The notes under the pieces were generated by a model. It did no database searches, was not told the DNA's origin, and was given only the letters and a program-made list of their open reading frames with translations. Source: an uncultured Opitutia bacterium (GTDB taxonomy: Bacteria; Verrucomicrobiota; Verrucomicrobiia; Opitutales; UBA953). From it: DNA of 39,505 bases. Both the position numbers and the translations under genes were made by a program. Position 1 is the first letter of the stretch, and every line of letters starts with the position of its first letter. Location of the stretch: positions 1 through 39,505 of the forward strand of contig CAIWNE010000125.1 of assembly GCA_903913915.1 (NCBI GenBank), given 5' to 3'. Of this stretch, positions 23,806-32,801 are shown one piece after another.

Positions 23806-26523
23806 TTAGGCGTCCTTGTCGGAGCCAGCCTCCCAGGAGTAGGTGCGCGGAAGTTCCGCGGCGTCTACGCCCTTACGATCGCCCCTGTGCCACCAGTAGA
23901 AGATGGGGCTCGCGATGAAGAACGAGGAGAAGGTTCCGGTGAGCACGCCGTAGATGAAGACCTCGCCGTAGAGGCGGACGTCGCCGGCGCCGAAGGCCCA
24001 GAGGGCCACCGCGCAGAGGAAGACGGTCGCGGAGGTCAGGATCGTACGGGAAAGCGTGCGGTTGATGGCGAAGTGGATCACGTCGCGGAGGTCGCGGCCG
24101 GGATTGTTCTGCAGCTCCTCCCGGATTCGGTCGAAGACGACGATGGTGTCGTTCACCGAGTAGCCGATGATGAGCAGGATCGCCGCGATCAGGGCCGCGT
24201 TGAACTGGCCGCCGAAGAAGACGAAGAGGGCCACGGTCATCAGCACGTCGTGCAACGTGGCGACCATGGCCGCGATGCCGAAGCCGGTCTCGAAGCGCAG
24301 CGACACGTAGATGCCGATGCCGACGAGGGCGAGGACGACGGACCAGATGGCGTTGGAGCGGAGCTCGCCGCTGACGGAGCCGCCGATGGCCTCGCGGGAA
24401 AGCATCAGCTTCTCGACGGAAGCGTCGCGGTCCTTGAGGATCTCGGGAGACTTGGCCTTGATGGCGCCCACGATGGTCGCGACGTTGGCGAACTCGCCCT
24501 TGGACTTGTCCTTGGTGAGTTCGGTCTCGATGCGGAGGGTGGGTTCGCCGCCGCCGACCGGGGTCTGGACGGTGACGGTGGTGTCAGGCAGCCCCACGGA
24601 GGCGGCCAGCGCCGCGATCTTGCCCGTGTCGACCTTGGCGCCGGGCGCGATGGCCACGAGGGAGGATTCGCCGCCGCGGAAGTCCTTGCCGAAGGCTTCC
24701 TTGCCCTTGTAAGCGAGCTCGGAGATGCCCAGGGCGACGATGGCCCAGGAGACGATGAACGCCACGCGGGCGAACTTCAGGAACGGGATGTCGAGGGTCG
24801 GCTTGAAGACCGGCAGGCCGAAGATGCGGGACATGATGCCTCGCGACAGGGCGAGCTCCTGGAGGCCGCGGCAGGTCACGAGGGTCGTGAAGAGCGTGGT
24901 GAAGATACCGATGATCAGCGTGATGCCGAAGCCGCGGACCGGACCCGTGCCCATGAAGGCGAGGATGAGCGCGACGAGCAAGTGCGTGAGATTGGCGTCG
25001 ACGATCGTCCAGGTCGCGCGGTTGTAGCCTTCGCGGAGGGAGACGGCGCGGTCCTTGCCGGCGCGGGCTTCTTCGCGCACGCGTTCGAGGATCAGGATGT
25101 TCGCGTCAACGGCCATGCCGAGCGTGAGCACGAGGGCGGCGACGCCGGGGAGCGTGATGGTCGCGCCGAAGTAGGCCATGGCGCCGAGCATCATCAGGAG
25201 GTTGAGCACCATGCCGGCGACGGCGATGAAGCCGCCCCAGACGTAGAAGCCGACCATGAAGAAGATGACGAGGCCGACAGCGACGAGCGAGGCCGTGACG
25301 GACTTGCCCTGCGCGTCCTTGGCGAGGGTCGGTCCGACGGAGGTCACGTCCTGCGTGATCAGCGGGAACTCGAGCGGGTTGTTCAGCACGTTGGCGAGGT
25401 TGATGACCTCCTCGCGGCTGAAGTTGCCGGTGATGGTCGCGCCGGTGCTGCGGATGGCTTCGCGCACGGTCGGGGCGGACTGTAGCTTGCCATCGAGGAC
25501 GATGGCGAGCTGACCGACCGAGCGGCTGTTGCCCTCGGCGATCTTGGCGGTGAGGTCGCCGAACTTCTTGGAACCCTCGTCCGTGAACTTCATGTCCACG
25601 TAGAAGGAGATGCCGTCGTCGGAGCGGCCGGAGGCGGCCTTGATGATCTTGCCGGTCGCGTCGGCGGTCTTGCGGACGAAGTAGCGGTTGATGCGGACCT
25701 CGCCGGTGCGGTTGTCGACGTCGCGGAGCGTGAGCACCTCGTAGGTCGAGATCGCGGATGAGGCGCCGAGCATCGGGTCGACGGGGAGCGAACGGAGCGC
25801 GTGCTCGCGGTCGGCCTCGGACGGACGTTCGGTGCGGTGCACCTGGCGGAACTCGAGCTTCGCGGGCTTCTTCAGCGCGTCGATGACGTCGGGATTGTTG
25901 GCGGCGTCCTCGCCGGGGAGCTGGACCTCGAGGGAGAGGTCGCCCACGGGACGGAGGACCGGCTCGGCGACGCCGAACTGGTTGACGCGCTGTTCCATGA
26001 CCTGGAGGGCCTGATTGACCATCTCGGCGTGCGAGACGTTCGACTTGTCGCCCGCGGCCTTCTCGCCGGATTCGGCGCCGGTCGGGTCGACCTTCAGCGT
26101 GAAGGACACCCCGCCCTGCAGGTCGAGGCCGAGCTTGAGGCGGCCCTGGGAGGACACCATGAGCTGCTTGAGGACGATGCCGTTACGCTTGGACTGGTCG
26201 GGCTCGCGTACGATCTGCTTCTCGGTGAAGAAGAACGGACGGAAGTCGACCGGGGCGGCGCGACCACGGCCTTCACCGATGTCACGGAGGGCCTGGAAGT
26301 ACGAGACCGACTTCTTGTCGGCGGGGACGGAGGCATCCTTGTAGTGCTTGACGCGCTCAAGGGCTTCGGCGTGCAACTTGTCGAATTCGGGCTTCTGCGC
26401 GATGACCTGCGTGGGCACGAACTGATCGAGGGGGATCGGAGCAATCGGATGGAACTCGAACCAGGCGACAGCCAGGGCGACGAGCGAAACCGCGATTTTC
26501 CAGAACCAGGTCCTGGACGTCAT
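23806..26523 (-). CDS. secDF: Protein translocase SecDF fusion
   Basis: Inner-membrane RND-type component of the Sec machinery, using the proton-motive force to pull exported proteins through. In 905 residues SecD and SecF are fused. The SecD part has an N-terminal TM (about 9-25), the GLDLQGG motif at 132-138, a large periplasmic P1 region, and the six-TM block with DANILI. The SecF part begins near residue 575 and carries DFRGG at 614-618 and a second six-TM block with NDTIVVFDRIRE. The first periplasmic segment between the TM and GLDLQGG is extended (about 30-128). It lies 31 bases downstream of yajC and 14 upstream of recJ, the common order yajC-secD-secF. Confidence 0.96.
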   Translation of the reverse strand: MTSRTWFWKIAVSLVALAVAWFEFHPIAPIPLDQFVPTQVIAQKPEFDKLHAEALERVKHYKDASVPADKKSVSYFQALRDIGEGRGRAAPVDFRPFFFTEKQIVREPDQSKRNGIVLKQLMVSSQGRLKLGLDLQGGVSFTLKVDPTGAESGEKAAGDKSNVSHAEMVNQALQVMEQRVNQFGVAEPVLRPVGDLSLEVQLPGEDAANNPDVIDALKKPAKLEFRQVHRTERPSEADREHALRSLPVDPMLGASSAISTYEVLTLRDVDNRTGEVRINRYFVRKTADATGKIIKAASGRSDDGISFYVDMKFTDEGSKKFGDLTAKIAEGNSRSVGQLAIVLDGKLQSAPTVREAIRSTGATITGNFSREEVINLANVLNNPLEFPLITQDVTSVGPTLAKDAQGKSVTASLVAVGLVIFFMVGFYVWGGFIAVAGMVLNLLMMLGAMAYFGATITLPGVAALVLTLGMAVDANILILERVREEARAGKDRAVSLREGYNRATWTIVDANLTHLLVALILAFMGTGPVRGFGITLIIGIFTTLFTTLVTCRGLQELALSRGIMSRIFGLPVFKPTLDIPFLKFARVAFIVSWAIVALGISELAYKGKEAFGKDFRGGESSLVAIAPGAKVDTGKIAALAASVGLPDTTVTVQTPVGGGEPTLRIETELTKDKSKGEFANVATIVGAIKAKSPEILKDRDASVEKLMLSREAIGGSVSGELRSNAIWSVVLALVGIGIYVSLRFETGFGIAAMVATLHDVLMTVALFVFFGGQFNAALIAAILLIIGYSVNDTIVVFDRIREELQNNPGRDLRDVIHFAINRTLSRTILTSATVFLCAVALWAFGAGDVRLYGEVFIYGVLTGTFSSFFIASPIFYWWHRGDRKGVDAAELPRTYSWEAGSDKDA

Positions 26524-26554
26524 AGTATCAGGGTCGGATGAGGGGTGAACGACC

Positions 26555-26896
26555 TTAGGCCTGGACGACGGCTTCGACGTCCTTGCCCATGATGGCGGAC
26601 TTGTGGACGGTCATGCGGCCGGAATCGAGTTCAAGGGTGATGCGGTCGTCCTTGAGGGAGACCACGCGTCCGTAGATGCCACCGGCAGCCAGGACCTTAT
26701 CGCCTACGGCGAGCTCGGACTGGAGCTTTTCGAGCTCCTTCTGGCGCTTACGCTGGGGGGCGATCAGCAGGAAGTACATGCCGGCCAGCATCAGGATCGG
26801 GAAGAGCAGACCCTGCCACTGGAAACCCTCGGGGGCACCCGCGGCGGACGGCGCTTCTGCAATCACTTGATTGACAACAGTTTGGATGATATTCAT
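26555..26896 (-). CDS. yajC: Preprotein translocase subunit YajC
   Basis: Small inner-membrane partner of SecDF. The 113 residues contain one TM (about 28-46, FPILMLAGMYFLLIAPQ) followed by QRKRQKELEKLQSELAVGDKV and the cytoplasmic beta domain with GGIYGRVVSLKDDRITLEL. The length and the sequence are typical of the family. It lies 31 bases upstream of secDF, in the same direction. The start ATG at 26896 follows an AT-rich leader lacking a Shine-Dalgarno. It is divergent from kup across 130 bases. Confidence 0.96.
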   Translation of the reverse strand: MNIIQTVVNQVIAEAPSAAGAPEGFQWQGLLFPILMLAGMYFLLIAPQRKRQKELEKLQSELAVGDKVLAAGGIYGRVVSLKDDRITLELDSGRMTVHKSAIMGKDVEAVVQA

Positions 26897-27026
26897 TGTT
26901 CGTATTGTTTGGAAAGCGGGGAAAGGGAAAGTCTGGAAATGCGATTTAGGGCCAAAAAAGCAAGCCCCGGAGCATCCCGATTGGTTTTGATTACCCCTCA
27001 GGACCTGTCAGTGTGAATAACTCTAC

Positions 27027-29087
27027 ATGAGCAAGCCTGCCCAGGAATCGTCCGAAGGTTCCACTTCCGTCTCGCCGCTCACCATGGCGGCCACGATCGC
27101 CGCCCTCGGGGTGGTCTTCGGCGATATCGGGACCAGCCCGCTCTACGCCTTCCGCGAATGCCTGCGCAATGGCCTTCATGCCGGGGCCACCGTTGAACAG
27201 GTCGCCGTCCCGGCGGTCTCGATGATCATCTGGTCTCTGATTTGCGTGGTCACAGTCAAATACGTCCTCTTCATCATGGAGGCCAACGAAGACGGCGAAG
27301 GCGGCATCATGACCCTCGTCTCCCTGGCCACGAAGAAGGAGAAAGCCGACGATAAGAGCGAGGAGGACCGGACCCATCTGCACGCCAAGCGCAAGCATCG
27401 CAGCGTGCTCGTCCTGCTCGGCGTCTTCGGTACCGCCCTGCTCTTCGGCGATGGCGTCATCACCCCGGCCATCTCCGTCCTCTCTGCCTTGGAAGGCATC
27501 CAAGAAGCCAACGAAAGCCTCAAGGGCCCCTTCTCCGACCACTTCCTGACCATCCTGATCCCGGCGATGGCGGTCGTCATCCTCATCGGCATCTTCGCCC
27601 TGCAGAAGCGCGGCTCCGGCAAGGTCGGCATGTATTTCGGTCCGATCACCCTGGCTTGGTTCGCCTGCATCGCGGCCACCGGCATCGGCTCAATGATCAC
27701 CCATCCGACGCAGGCCACCGTCATCGTCCACGCCTTCAATCCCCTGGAATCCGTCGGCTTCTTCATCGAGCACCCCGGCCTGTCGATGATCATCCTCAGC
27801 GCGGTCTTCCTCGCCGTCACCGGCGCCGAGGCGCTGTACGCCGACATGGGCCACTTCGGCCAGAAACCCATCCGTGCCGGCTGGTACTTCATCGTCTTCC
27901 CCGCCCTGATCCTCAACTACCTCGGCCAGGGCGCCTGGGCGCTCGCGCAGCCGGCCAAGGAATTCGAGCACGGCTTCAATCCGTTCTTCAACATGGCCCC
28001 TAACTGGGCCCAGATCCCGCTCGTCGTCATCGCCACCCTCGCCGCCATCATCGCCTCGCAGGCCCTGATCTCGGGCGCGTTCTCGACGACGATGCAGGCC
28101 ATCCAGCTGAACTTCCTGCCCCGCATGCGCATCGAGCGCACCTCGGACCAGGAGTCCGGCCAGATCTACATCCCGATCATCAACTGGCTGCTGATGATCG
28201 GCTCGATCTACCTCGTGCTCCAATACAAGTCCTCCGAGCACCTCGCCAGCGCCTACGGCATCGCGGTGAGCCTGACGATGCTGGTCACGACGATCCTCTT
28301 CGGCCAGTACCTGCGCCAACGCTTCCAGATCCCGTCCGTCACGGCCTACGTCTTCGTCGCGCCGGTCATCCTCCTCGAAATCGTCTTCGTGTCGTCGAAC
28401 TTCCCGAAGATCTTCGAGAGCGGCTGGCTGCCGCTCGCCGCCGGCTTCCTCGTCTACTACATCATGGCCGTCTGGAACAAGGGACGCCTGGTGATGAAGG
28501 AGAAGATGAGCGAAGGCGAAGGCATCGACGACTTCGGGAACTTCCTGGACAGCGTCGAGGACCGCTTCATCGCGGGCAAGCTCAGCCGCGTCAAGGGCAC
28601 GGCGATCTACATGACCGGCTCGACGAAGTCGGTGCCGATGGCCCTCGCCCACAACCTCAAGCACAACAAGGCCCTCCACGACCACCTCATCGTCGTGACG
28701 CTGAAGGTCGACGAGGACCGAGCGATCGTGCCGGCGGGCGAGCGCATCAGCTTCAACACGCGCGGCCCTAAGTTCTGCAAGGTCGAGAGCCACGAGGAGT
28801 TCCCCTCCGTGCTCAGCGTGACCGGCAAGTTCGGCTTCCGCGAGAAGCAGGACGTCTACCCTGTCCTGGAAGCGGCCTACAAGGAGCTCGGCATCACGCC
28901 GAACTCGATGGAGACGACCTACTTCCTCAGCCGCGAGACGATCGTCCGGGCGACGACGGGCTTCTCGCTCAACGCCGTCCAGGAAAAGCTCTTCGAAGTG
29001 CTCAACCGCAACGCCCTCTCCGCGACGGCCTACTTCAACCTTCCGCCCGGACGCGTGGTCGAACTAGGCATGCAGGTCGAGCTCTGA
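27027..29087 (+). CDS. kup: Potassium transport system protein Kup
   Basis: Inner-membrane potassium:proton symporter of the KUP/HAK/KT family, working at low external K+ and low pH. The 686-residue length is typical. The first TM has FGDIGTSPLYAFREC (31-45). A second family block LLFGDGVITPAISVLSALEGI follows at about 140. About twelve TMs are visible, followed by a cytoplasmic C-terminal domain containing RGTAIYM-like residues (RVKGTAIYMTGS) and FLSRETI. The loop between the second and third TMs is rich in Lys, Glu and Asp. It is divergent from yajC and convergent with the lipoprotein gene, with 9 bases between. No clear Shine-Dalgarno precedes the ATG. Confidence 0.96.
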   Translation: MSKPAQESSEGSTSVSPLTMAATIAALGVVFGDIGTSPLYAFRECLRNGLHAGATVEQVAVPAVSMIIWSLICVVTVKYVLFIMEANEDGEGGIMTLVSLATKKEKADDKSEEDRTHLHAKRKHRSVLVLLGVFGTALLFGDGVITPAISVLSALEGIQEANESLKGPFSDHFLTILIPAMAVVILIGIFALQKRGSGKVGMYFGPITLAWFACIAATGIGSMITHPTQATVIVHAFNPLESVGFFIEHPGLSMIILSAVFLAVTGAEALYADMGHFGQKPIRAGWYFIVFPALILNYLGQGAWALAQPAKEFEHGFNPFFNMAPNWAQIPLVVIATLAAIIASQALISGAFSTTMQAIQLNFLPRMRIERTSDQESGQIYIPIINWLLMIGSIYLVLQYKSSEHLASAYGIAVSLTMLVTTILFGQYLRQRFQIPSVTAYVFVAPVILLEIVFVSSNFPKIFESGWLPLAAGFLVYYIMAVWNKGRLVMKEKMSEGEGIDDFGNFLDSVEDRFIAGKLSRVKGTAIYMTGSTKSVPMALAHNLKHNKALHDHLIVVTLKVDEDRAIVPAGERISFNTRGPKFCKVESHEEFPSVLSVTGKFGFREKQDVYPVLEAAYKELGITPNSMETTYFLSRETIVRATTGFSLNAVQEKLFEVLNRNALSATAYFNLPPGRVVELGMQVEL

Positions 29088-29096
29088 GCCGCCCTT

Positions 29097-29609
29097 TCAG
29101 CGGGGCGACTCGACCTTGAAGACGAACGCCTGCTTGCAGGGGTGATTCTCCTCGTCGGCCATCTCGCGAGGCGTCTCGATGACGCAGACCTCGCCCCGCT
29201 GCTCCCAAAGCAGGAGGTCGGACCAGCCGAGGAGCATGATCTTCGAGCCGGGGGCAGGACGCAGCACGCGTGAAAGCACCCGGGGGCCGGGCCAACCGTA
29301 GGAGATGAGGTAGGTCGCGCGGCCGTCGGCGGAACGCGTGAAGCGGAACGACCCCTCCGAGGGGACCGCACCCGGACGGACATCCACGACGGCCTCCCCA
29401 TTCACGTCCAGCCACTCCTCGACGTAGACGAACTGGGCGACGGTGGCCTCGTCGACGGGGTCGACGTTCTGATACTGGTCCGCCGTCGCGCGTCCTGCGA
29501 CGGCGCCTTCGATGAGCTGCGTCAGCGCCTCTTCGGGCGAACGCGGCGACGACGAACAGCCGACGAGGCCGAGAGCGAGGCAAAGGGCTGCGAGAATTCG
29601 TGCAGCCAT
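29097..29609 (-). CDS. Putative lipoprotein of unknown function
   Basis: A 170-residue protein with a signal peptide ending in a lipobox, LVGC with Cys18, hence probably lipidated at the membrane. The rest has no recognised motif; it contains acidic and aromatic stretches (FVYVEEWLDV) and a Gly/Pro turn (YGWPGPR), and ends near residue 170 with no anchor. It starts 11 bases after the carA stop on the same strand and so is probably translated from the carA transcript. Its 3' end converges with kup. I could not assign a family. Confidence 0.75.
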   Translation of the reverse strand: MAARILAALCLALGLVGCSSSPRSPEEALTQLIEGAVAGRATADQYQNVDPVDEATVAQFVYVEEWLDVNGEAVVDVRPGAVPSEGSFRFTRSADGRATYLISYGWPGPRVLSRVLRPAPGSKIMLLGWSDLLLWEQRGEVCVIETPREMADEENHPCKQAFVFKVESPR

Positions 29610-29620
29610 GGCCTGCGGGC

Positions 29621-30778
29621 TTACTTGGCGCCCTTGCTCTTGGCGATCAGGTCGTAGAACCGATCGAAGAGCACGTCCGCGTCGTTCGGGCCGGGGCCGG
29701 CTTCCGGGTGATACTGGACGGAGAAGACCGGCTTGTCCTTGAGACGCAGGCCGGAGACGGTGTCATCGTTTAGGTTGACCTCGGTGACGATGGCGCCGCA
29801 GCGCTCCAGTTCCTCGCGCTTCGAGGCGAAGCCGTGGTTCTGGGCGGTGATGGCCACGCGGCCTTCCTCGGTGTTCTTGACGGGCTGATTGCCGCCGCGG
29901 TGGCCGAACTTCAGCTTATAGGTCGAAGCGCCGATGGCGTGCGTGATGATCTGGTGGCCGAGGCAGATGCCGAAGACCGGGTAGGTCTTGATGAGGTCGG
30001 CCACGGCTTCGTGGGCGTACTTCAGGGCGGCGGGATCGCCCGGGCCGTTGGAAAGGAAGACTCCGTCGGGATTGAAGGCGCGGATCTCGGCGGCCGGGGT
30101 GCGGGCCGGGAAGACATGGACGTCGAAGCCGGAGGCGACGAGACGGCGGAAGATCGAGGTCTTTGCGCCGAAGTCATAGGCGGCGATGCGGTACTTCTTG
30201 GCGCGGTCCTTGGGCTTGTTGAGGTGCGTGCCCGGGACGGTGAAGGCCTCGCAGTCGCCGGCGGTGGCGTGGTAGTGAGACGGGGCCGTGCAGGTGACGT
30301 CCTTGACGACGTCGGCGCCGACGGGGCCGGTCCAGGCGCGGGCGCGCTTGAGGGCTTCCTCATCGGTGAGGCCCTCGGTGGAGAGGCAGGCCTTCATCAC
30401 GCCGGCGGAGCGGAGCTTCTTGGTGAGCGAGCGGGTGTCGACGCCTTCGATGCCGGGGATGCCGTACTTCGCGAGCCAGGTGCTCAGGTCGGTGGTGGCG
30501 CGCCAGTTGGAGACGATCGGCGAAAGGTCGCGCACGACGAAACCGGCGACGTGCGGGCGGGCGGATTCGAAGTCGTCTTCGTTGACGCCGTAGTTGCCGA
30601 TCTGCGGGGTCGTCATGGTGACGATCTGGCCGAAGTAGGAAGGATCCGTGAGGATCTCCTGGTAGCCGGTCATGCTCGTATTGAACACGACTTCGCCGCA
30701 GAGGGTGGCCGAGGCTCCGAACGCCCTGCCCCGAAGAATGGTTCCATCTTCAAGAGCGAGCACGGCAGGTCGGTTCAT
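29621..30778 (-). CDS. carA: Carbamoyl-phosphate synthase small subunit
   Basis: Glutamine amidotransferase subunit that feeds ammonia to CarB for carbamoyl phosphate, used in pyrimidine and arginine synthesis. The start is set at the ATG at 30778 ([13 protein letters not shown]), the normal family beginning; upstream in-frame codons are not conserved-looking. The 385 residues include the N-terminal CPSase-S domain ([17 protein letters not shown], 33-48) and a class I GATase domain with nucleophile Cys272 in GICLGHQ, plus His357 and Glu359 in YHPEA. carB is not in the window. A lipoprotein gene follows by 11 bases. The que genes end 113 bases upstream, with a possible weak hairpin between. 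Confidence 0.96.
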   Translation of the reverse strand: MNRPAVLALEDGTILRGRAFGASATLCGEVVFNTSMTGYQEILTDPSYFGQIVTMTTPQIGNYGVNEDDFESARPHVAGFVVRDLSPIVSNWRATTDLSTWLAKYGIPGIEGVDTRSLTKKLRSAGVMKACLSTEGLTDEEALKRARAWTGPVGADVVKDVTCTAPSHYHATAGDCEAFTVPGTHLNKPKDRAKKYRIAAYDFGAKTSIFRRLVASGFDVHVFPARTPAAEIRAFNPDGVFLSNGPGDPAALKYAHEAVADLIKTYPVFGICLGHQIITHAIGASTYKLKFGHRGGNQPVKNTEEGRVAITAQNHGFASKREELERCGAIVTEVNLNDDTVSGLRLKDKPVFSVQYHPEAGPGPNDADVLFDRFYDLIAKSKGAK

Positions 30779-30817
30779 GAGGTCGTTTTGAATGAGGGTT
30801 CCGCCCCCGTGTGAAGC

Positions 30818-30863
30818 AAAAAAAGTTCCCATTCGAAGATAGTGCCGGACCAAAGGTCAGGCA
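30818..30863 (-). terminator. Possible weak terminator or leader hairpin between queE and carA
   Basis: On the minus strand an imperfect 9-bp inverted repeat with one mismatch (30843-30851 with 30855-30863) lies about 19 bases before a run of seven T (plus 30818-30824). The T tract is not adjacent to the stem, so a leaderless terminator is doubtful; it could equally be part of the carA promoter region. Confidence 0.3.
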
Positions 30864-30890
30864 TGAGTCCGACGGACGGAGGCGTCGTGC

Positions 30891-31574
30891 TCAGAAACCC
30901 TTGCCGACGTCGCCGCCCAAAGGCGCCGGCGGACGGGCCCGGGGGTCCAAAGCGTCGGCAGAATAGGGCTTATGGACCTGCCAGCCTGCCCGATAAGGGG
31001 CACCCACCTGCTTCACCTGCTCGGTAATCGTCTTCAGGACGGCCGGATCGGCCCGGCGAGACCATTCCGGGTGGAGCCAGACGTTGGGACTGAGCCACTT
31101 GCCGCCCACGGCCTCGGTCCATCGGCTAATGCTGTCCGGCGCCTCGACGATGAGCTTCACTTCATCCGCCCGGGCCAGGGAATCGGCCAGCGGAGGCTTG
31201 GCCCACTTGGGGCTGACCGTCACCCAGGCGAAACCAGGGGCGACCGGGTAGGCTCCGCAGGTCTCGAGGTGGACCTTGAGTCCCGCGGAGGCCATGACGG
31301 CCAGGAGCGGGACGAGGTCATGGATGCAGGGCTCTCCTCCGGTAACGACGACGAACTCCGGACGGGCAGCGGCGGCCTCTTCGGCCAGCTCGGCGGCGGA
31401 AGCCTTGCGCACTTGCTTCGGCACGAACTGCGGATGCCAGGTCGACGCGGAATCACACCAAGAGCACTTGACCGGGCAACCCTGCAACCGGATGAAGAAC
31501 GCCTTGCGGCCGAGATGGACGCCCTCCCCCTGCCAACTGAGGAACGTCTCATTGACGGGGTAGAGCTCGGCCAT
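30891..31574 (-). CDS. queE: 7-carboxy-7-deazaguanine synthase
   Basis: Radical SAM enzyme converting 6-carboxy-5,6,7,8-tetrahydropterin to 7-carboxy-7-deazaguanine in the queuosine pathway. The 227 residues contain the cluster-binding C-x3-C-x2-C at Cys33, Cys37 and Cys40 (CPVKCSWC), preceded by SWQGEGVHLGR, the family N-terminus. VVTGGEPCIH at about 76-85 is the SAM-binding GGE motif. The product should be handed to QueC. It follows queD after only two bases, so it is the third gene of a queC-queD-queE operon. The C-terminus has a Pro/Arg-rich end that is somewhat unlike the core. Confidence 0.95.
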   Translation of the reverse strand: MAELYPVNETFLSWQGEGVHLGRKAFFIRLQGCPVKCSWCDSASTWHPQFVPKQVRKASAAELAEEAAAARPEFVVVTGGEPCIHDLVPLLAVMASAGLKVHLETCGAYPVAPGFAWVTVSPKWAKPPLADSLARADEVKLIVEAPDSISRWTEAVGGKWLSPNVWLHPEWSRRADPAVLKTITEQVKQVGAPYRAGWQVHKPYSADALDPRARPPAPLGGDVGKGF

Positions 31575-31576
31575 GG

Positions 31577-32011
31577 TCAGGTCTTCGGCTGATAGCTCGC
31601 CTTGTTCTTGGTATCCTCATGCAGGATGATCTGCCGGACCCAGGCGCGGCCGCCGGTCTCCTTGCGCACCATCGGATCGAAGGTCTCGAAGAGGAACTTC
31701 GCGATGCCTTCGGTCGAGACGGAGTCGATGACGAGCGGACGGAAAAGCTTCGGATAATCCTTCAGGAGCTGCTCGCGGACAGGGTCTTCCTTCGCGAAGA
31801 GGCAAGCATGATCGAGGTGGTCAGCGATCCAGGTCTTCAGAAAGCCGAGGCCGCCGAAATCGACGACGAAACCGCGCTCGTCGAGCTGCTCGCAGCCGAA
31901 CTCGATCTCGATGCCCCAGTTATGACCGTGCAGGAACGAGCAATGCCCGTCATGCCGGTGCTGCCGGTGGGCGAACGGGATGTCGCGGTAGGTCTTGCTG
32001 CAGGTGAACAT
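31577..32011 (-). CDS. queD: 6-carboxy-5,6,7,8-tetrahydropterin synthase
   Basis: Zinc enzyme of the 6-pyruvoyl-tetrahydropterin synthase family that turns dihydroneopterin triphosphate into carboxytetrahydropterin, the second queuosine-pathway step. The ATG at 32011 is chosen because a strong Shine-Dalgarno (GAGGAAG, 6-base spacing) precedes it; the open frame extends 14 codons further with no support. The 144 residues have zinc ligands His15, His28 and His30 (SFLHGHNW) and the catalytic Cys24. The DFGGL block around 51-55 and HEDTKN near the C-terminus fit the family. It lies 88 bases below queC and 2 bases above queE, on the same strand. Confidence 0.95.
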   Translation of the reverse strand: MFTCSKTYRDIPFAHRQHRHDGHCSFLHGHNWGIEIEFGCEQLDERGFVVDFGGLGFLKTWIADHLDHACLFAKEDPVREQLLKDYPKLFRPLVIDSVSTEGIAKFLFETFDPMVRKETGGRAWVRQIILHEDTKNKASYQPKT

Positions 32012-32016
32012 GCGGT

Positions 32017-32023
32017 CTTCCTC
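32017..32023 (-). promoter_or_regulatory. Strong Shine-Dalgarno of queD
   Basis: GAGGAAG on the minus strand, five to six bases before the queD ATG. It decides the start at 32011. It stands out because most starts in this window have no clear Shine-Dalgarno. Confidence 0.75.
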
Positions 32024-32099
32024 GAAATAGAGGACTGCACCCTCGAGCCGCAAGGCACAACCGAACCCACGGGCGGTGGACCGGGCGAAAACAGGCGGG

Positions 32100-32759
32100 T
32101 CAACCCAGATAAACGGTCGGATCCTTCACGCCAGCGCGGGCGAAGGCCTCCTTGCGTTCGACGCAGGTGCCGCACTTACCGCAATGCTTGTCGCCGCCGA
32201 CGTAGCACGACCAGGTCAGCCCGAAGGGGACGCCGAGCTCGAAGCCGCGGCGCACGATCGCGGCCTTATCCATGCCGACGAACGGGCGCTCCAGCGAGAC
32301 CTCATGCCAGTCGGCGAGGCGGATGGCCTTGTCCAAGGCATCCGCGAACACAGGGCGGCAATCGGGATAGATGGCATGGTCGCCGCCATGGGCGCCATAG
32401 GCGACCGAGGACGCCTTGAGCGACATCGCCCAGGCGGCGGCGGTCGCGATAAGCAGCATGTTCCGATTAGGCACGACGGTGGCCTTCATGCTCGCCTCCT
32501 CATAATGACCCTCCGGCACGGCCACATGGGAATCGGTCAGGGCGTTGGCACCGAAGAGCGGCGTCAGCCCGCGGAGGTCGGCGATGCGATGGGGCACCCT
32601 GTAGTGGCCGCAGATTTCGGCGGCGGCGACGAGCTCACGGCGGTGACGCTGACCATAATCCACCGACAGTGCATGCACCTCCCTGCCCTCGGCCAGGAGA
32701 TGGGCGAGAAGCACGGTGGAGTCCATGCCCCCGGAGTGGATGATGACGGTGCGCTTCAT
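32100..32759 (-). CDS. queC: 7-cyano-7-deazaguanine synthase
   Basis: ATP-dependent enzyme making preQ0 from 7-carboxy-7-deazaguanine and ammonia. The 219 residues open with the PP-loop SGGMDST (9-15). The zinc site is Cys185, Cys193, Cys196 and Cys199 ([15 protein letters not shown]), and the NRNMLL and [11 protein letters not shown] blocks are typical of the family. The length is normal. It is the first gene of the queC-queD-queE cluster and lies 42 bases below ybeY. No queF, tgt, queA or folE is present in the window, and the 42-base gap upstream is too short to judge a preQ1 riboswitch, of which I saw no sign. Confidence 0.96.
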   Translation of the reverse strand: MKRTVIIHSGGMDSTVLLAHLLAEGREVHALSVDYGQRHRRELVAAAEICGHYRVPHRIADLRGLTPLFGANALTDSHVAVPEGHYEEASMKATVVPNRNMLLIATAAAWAMSLKASSVAYGAHGGDHAIYPDCRPVFADALDKAIRLADWHEVSLERPFVGMDKAAIVRRGFELGVPFGLTWSCYVGGDKHCGKCGTCVERKEAFARAGVKDPTVYLG

Positions 32760-32801
32760 CGGCGTGAAAATTGGACGCGGACGGCCCCGAGGGCGAGTCC
32801 G

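Noticed and set aside
23794-25485. A 563-codon plus-strand open frame opposite secDF
   Set aside because: It is a low-complexity Gly/Asp/Glu/Arg chain, an antisense effect of the hydrophobic SecDF code.
29090-29107. CGCCC/GGGCG inverted repeat after kup as a terminator
   Set aside because: Short stem without T tract, overlapping the end of the convergent lipoprotein gene.
32760-32801. preQ1 riboswitch upstream of queC
   Set aside because: The gap to ybeY is only 42 bases and I saw no H-type pseudoknot pattern with an A-rich tail.
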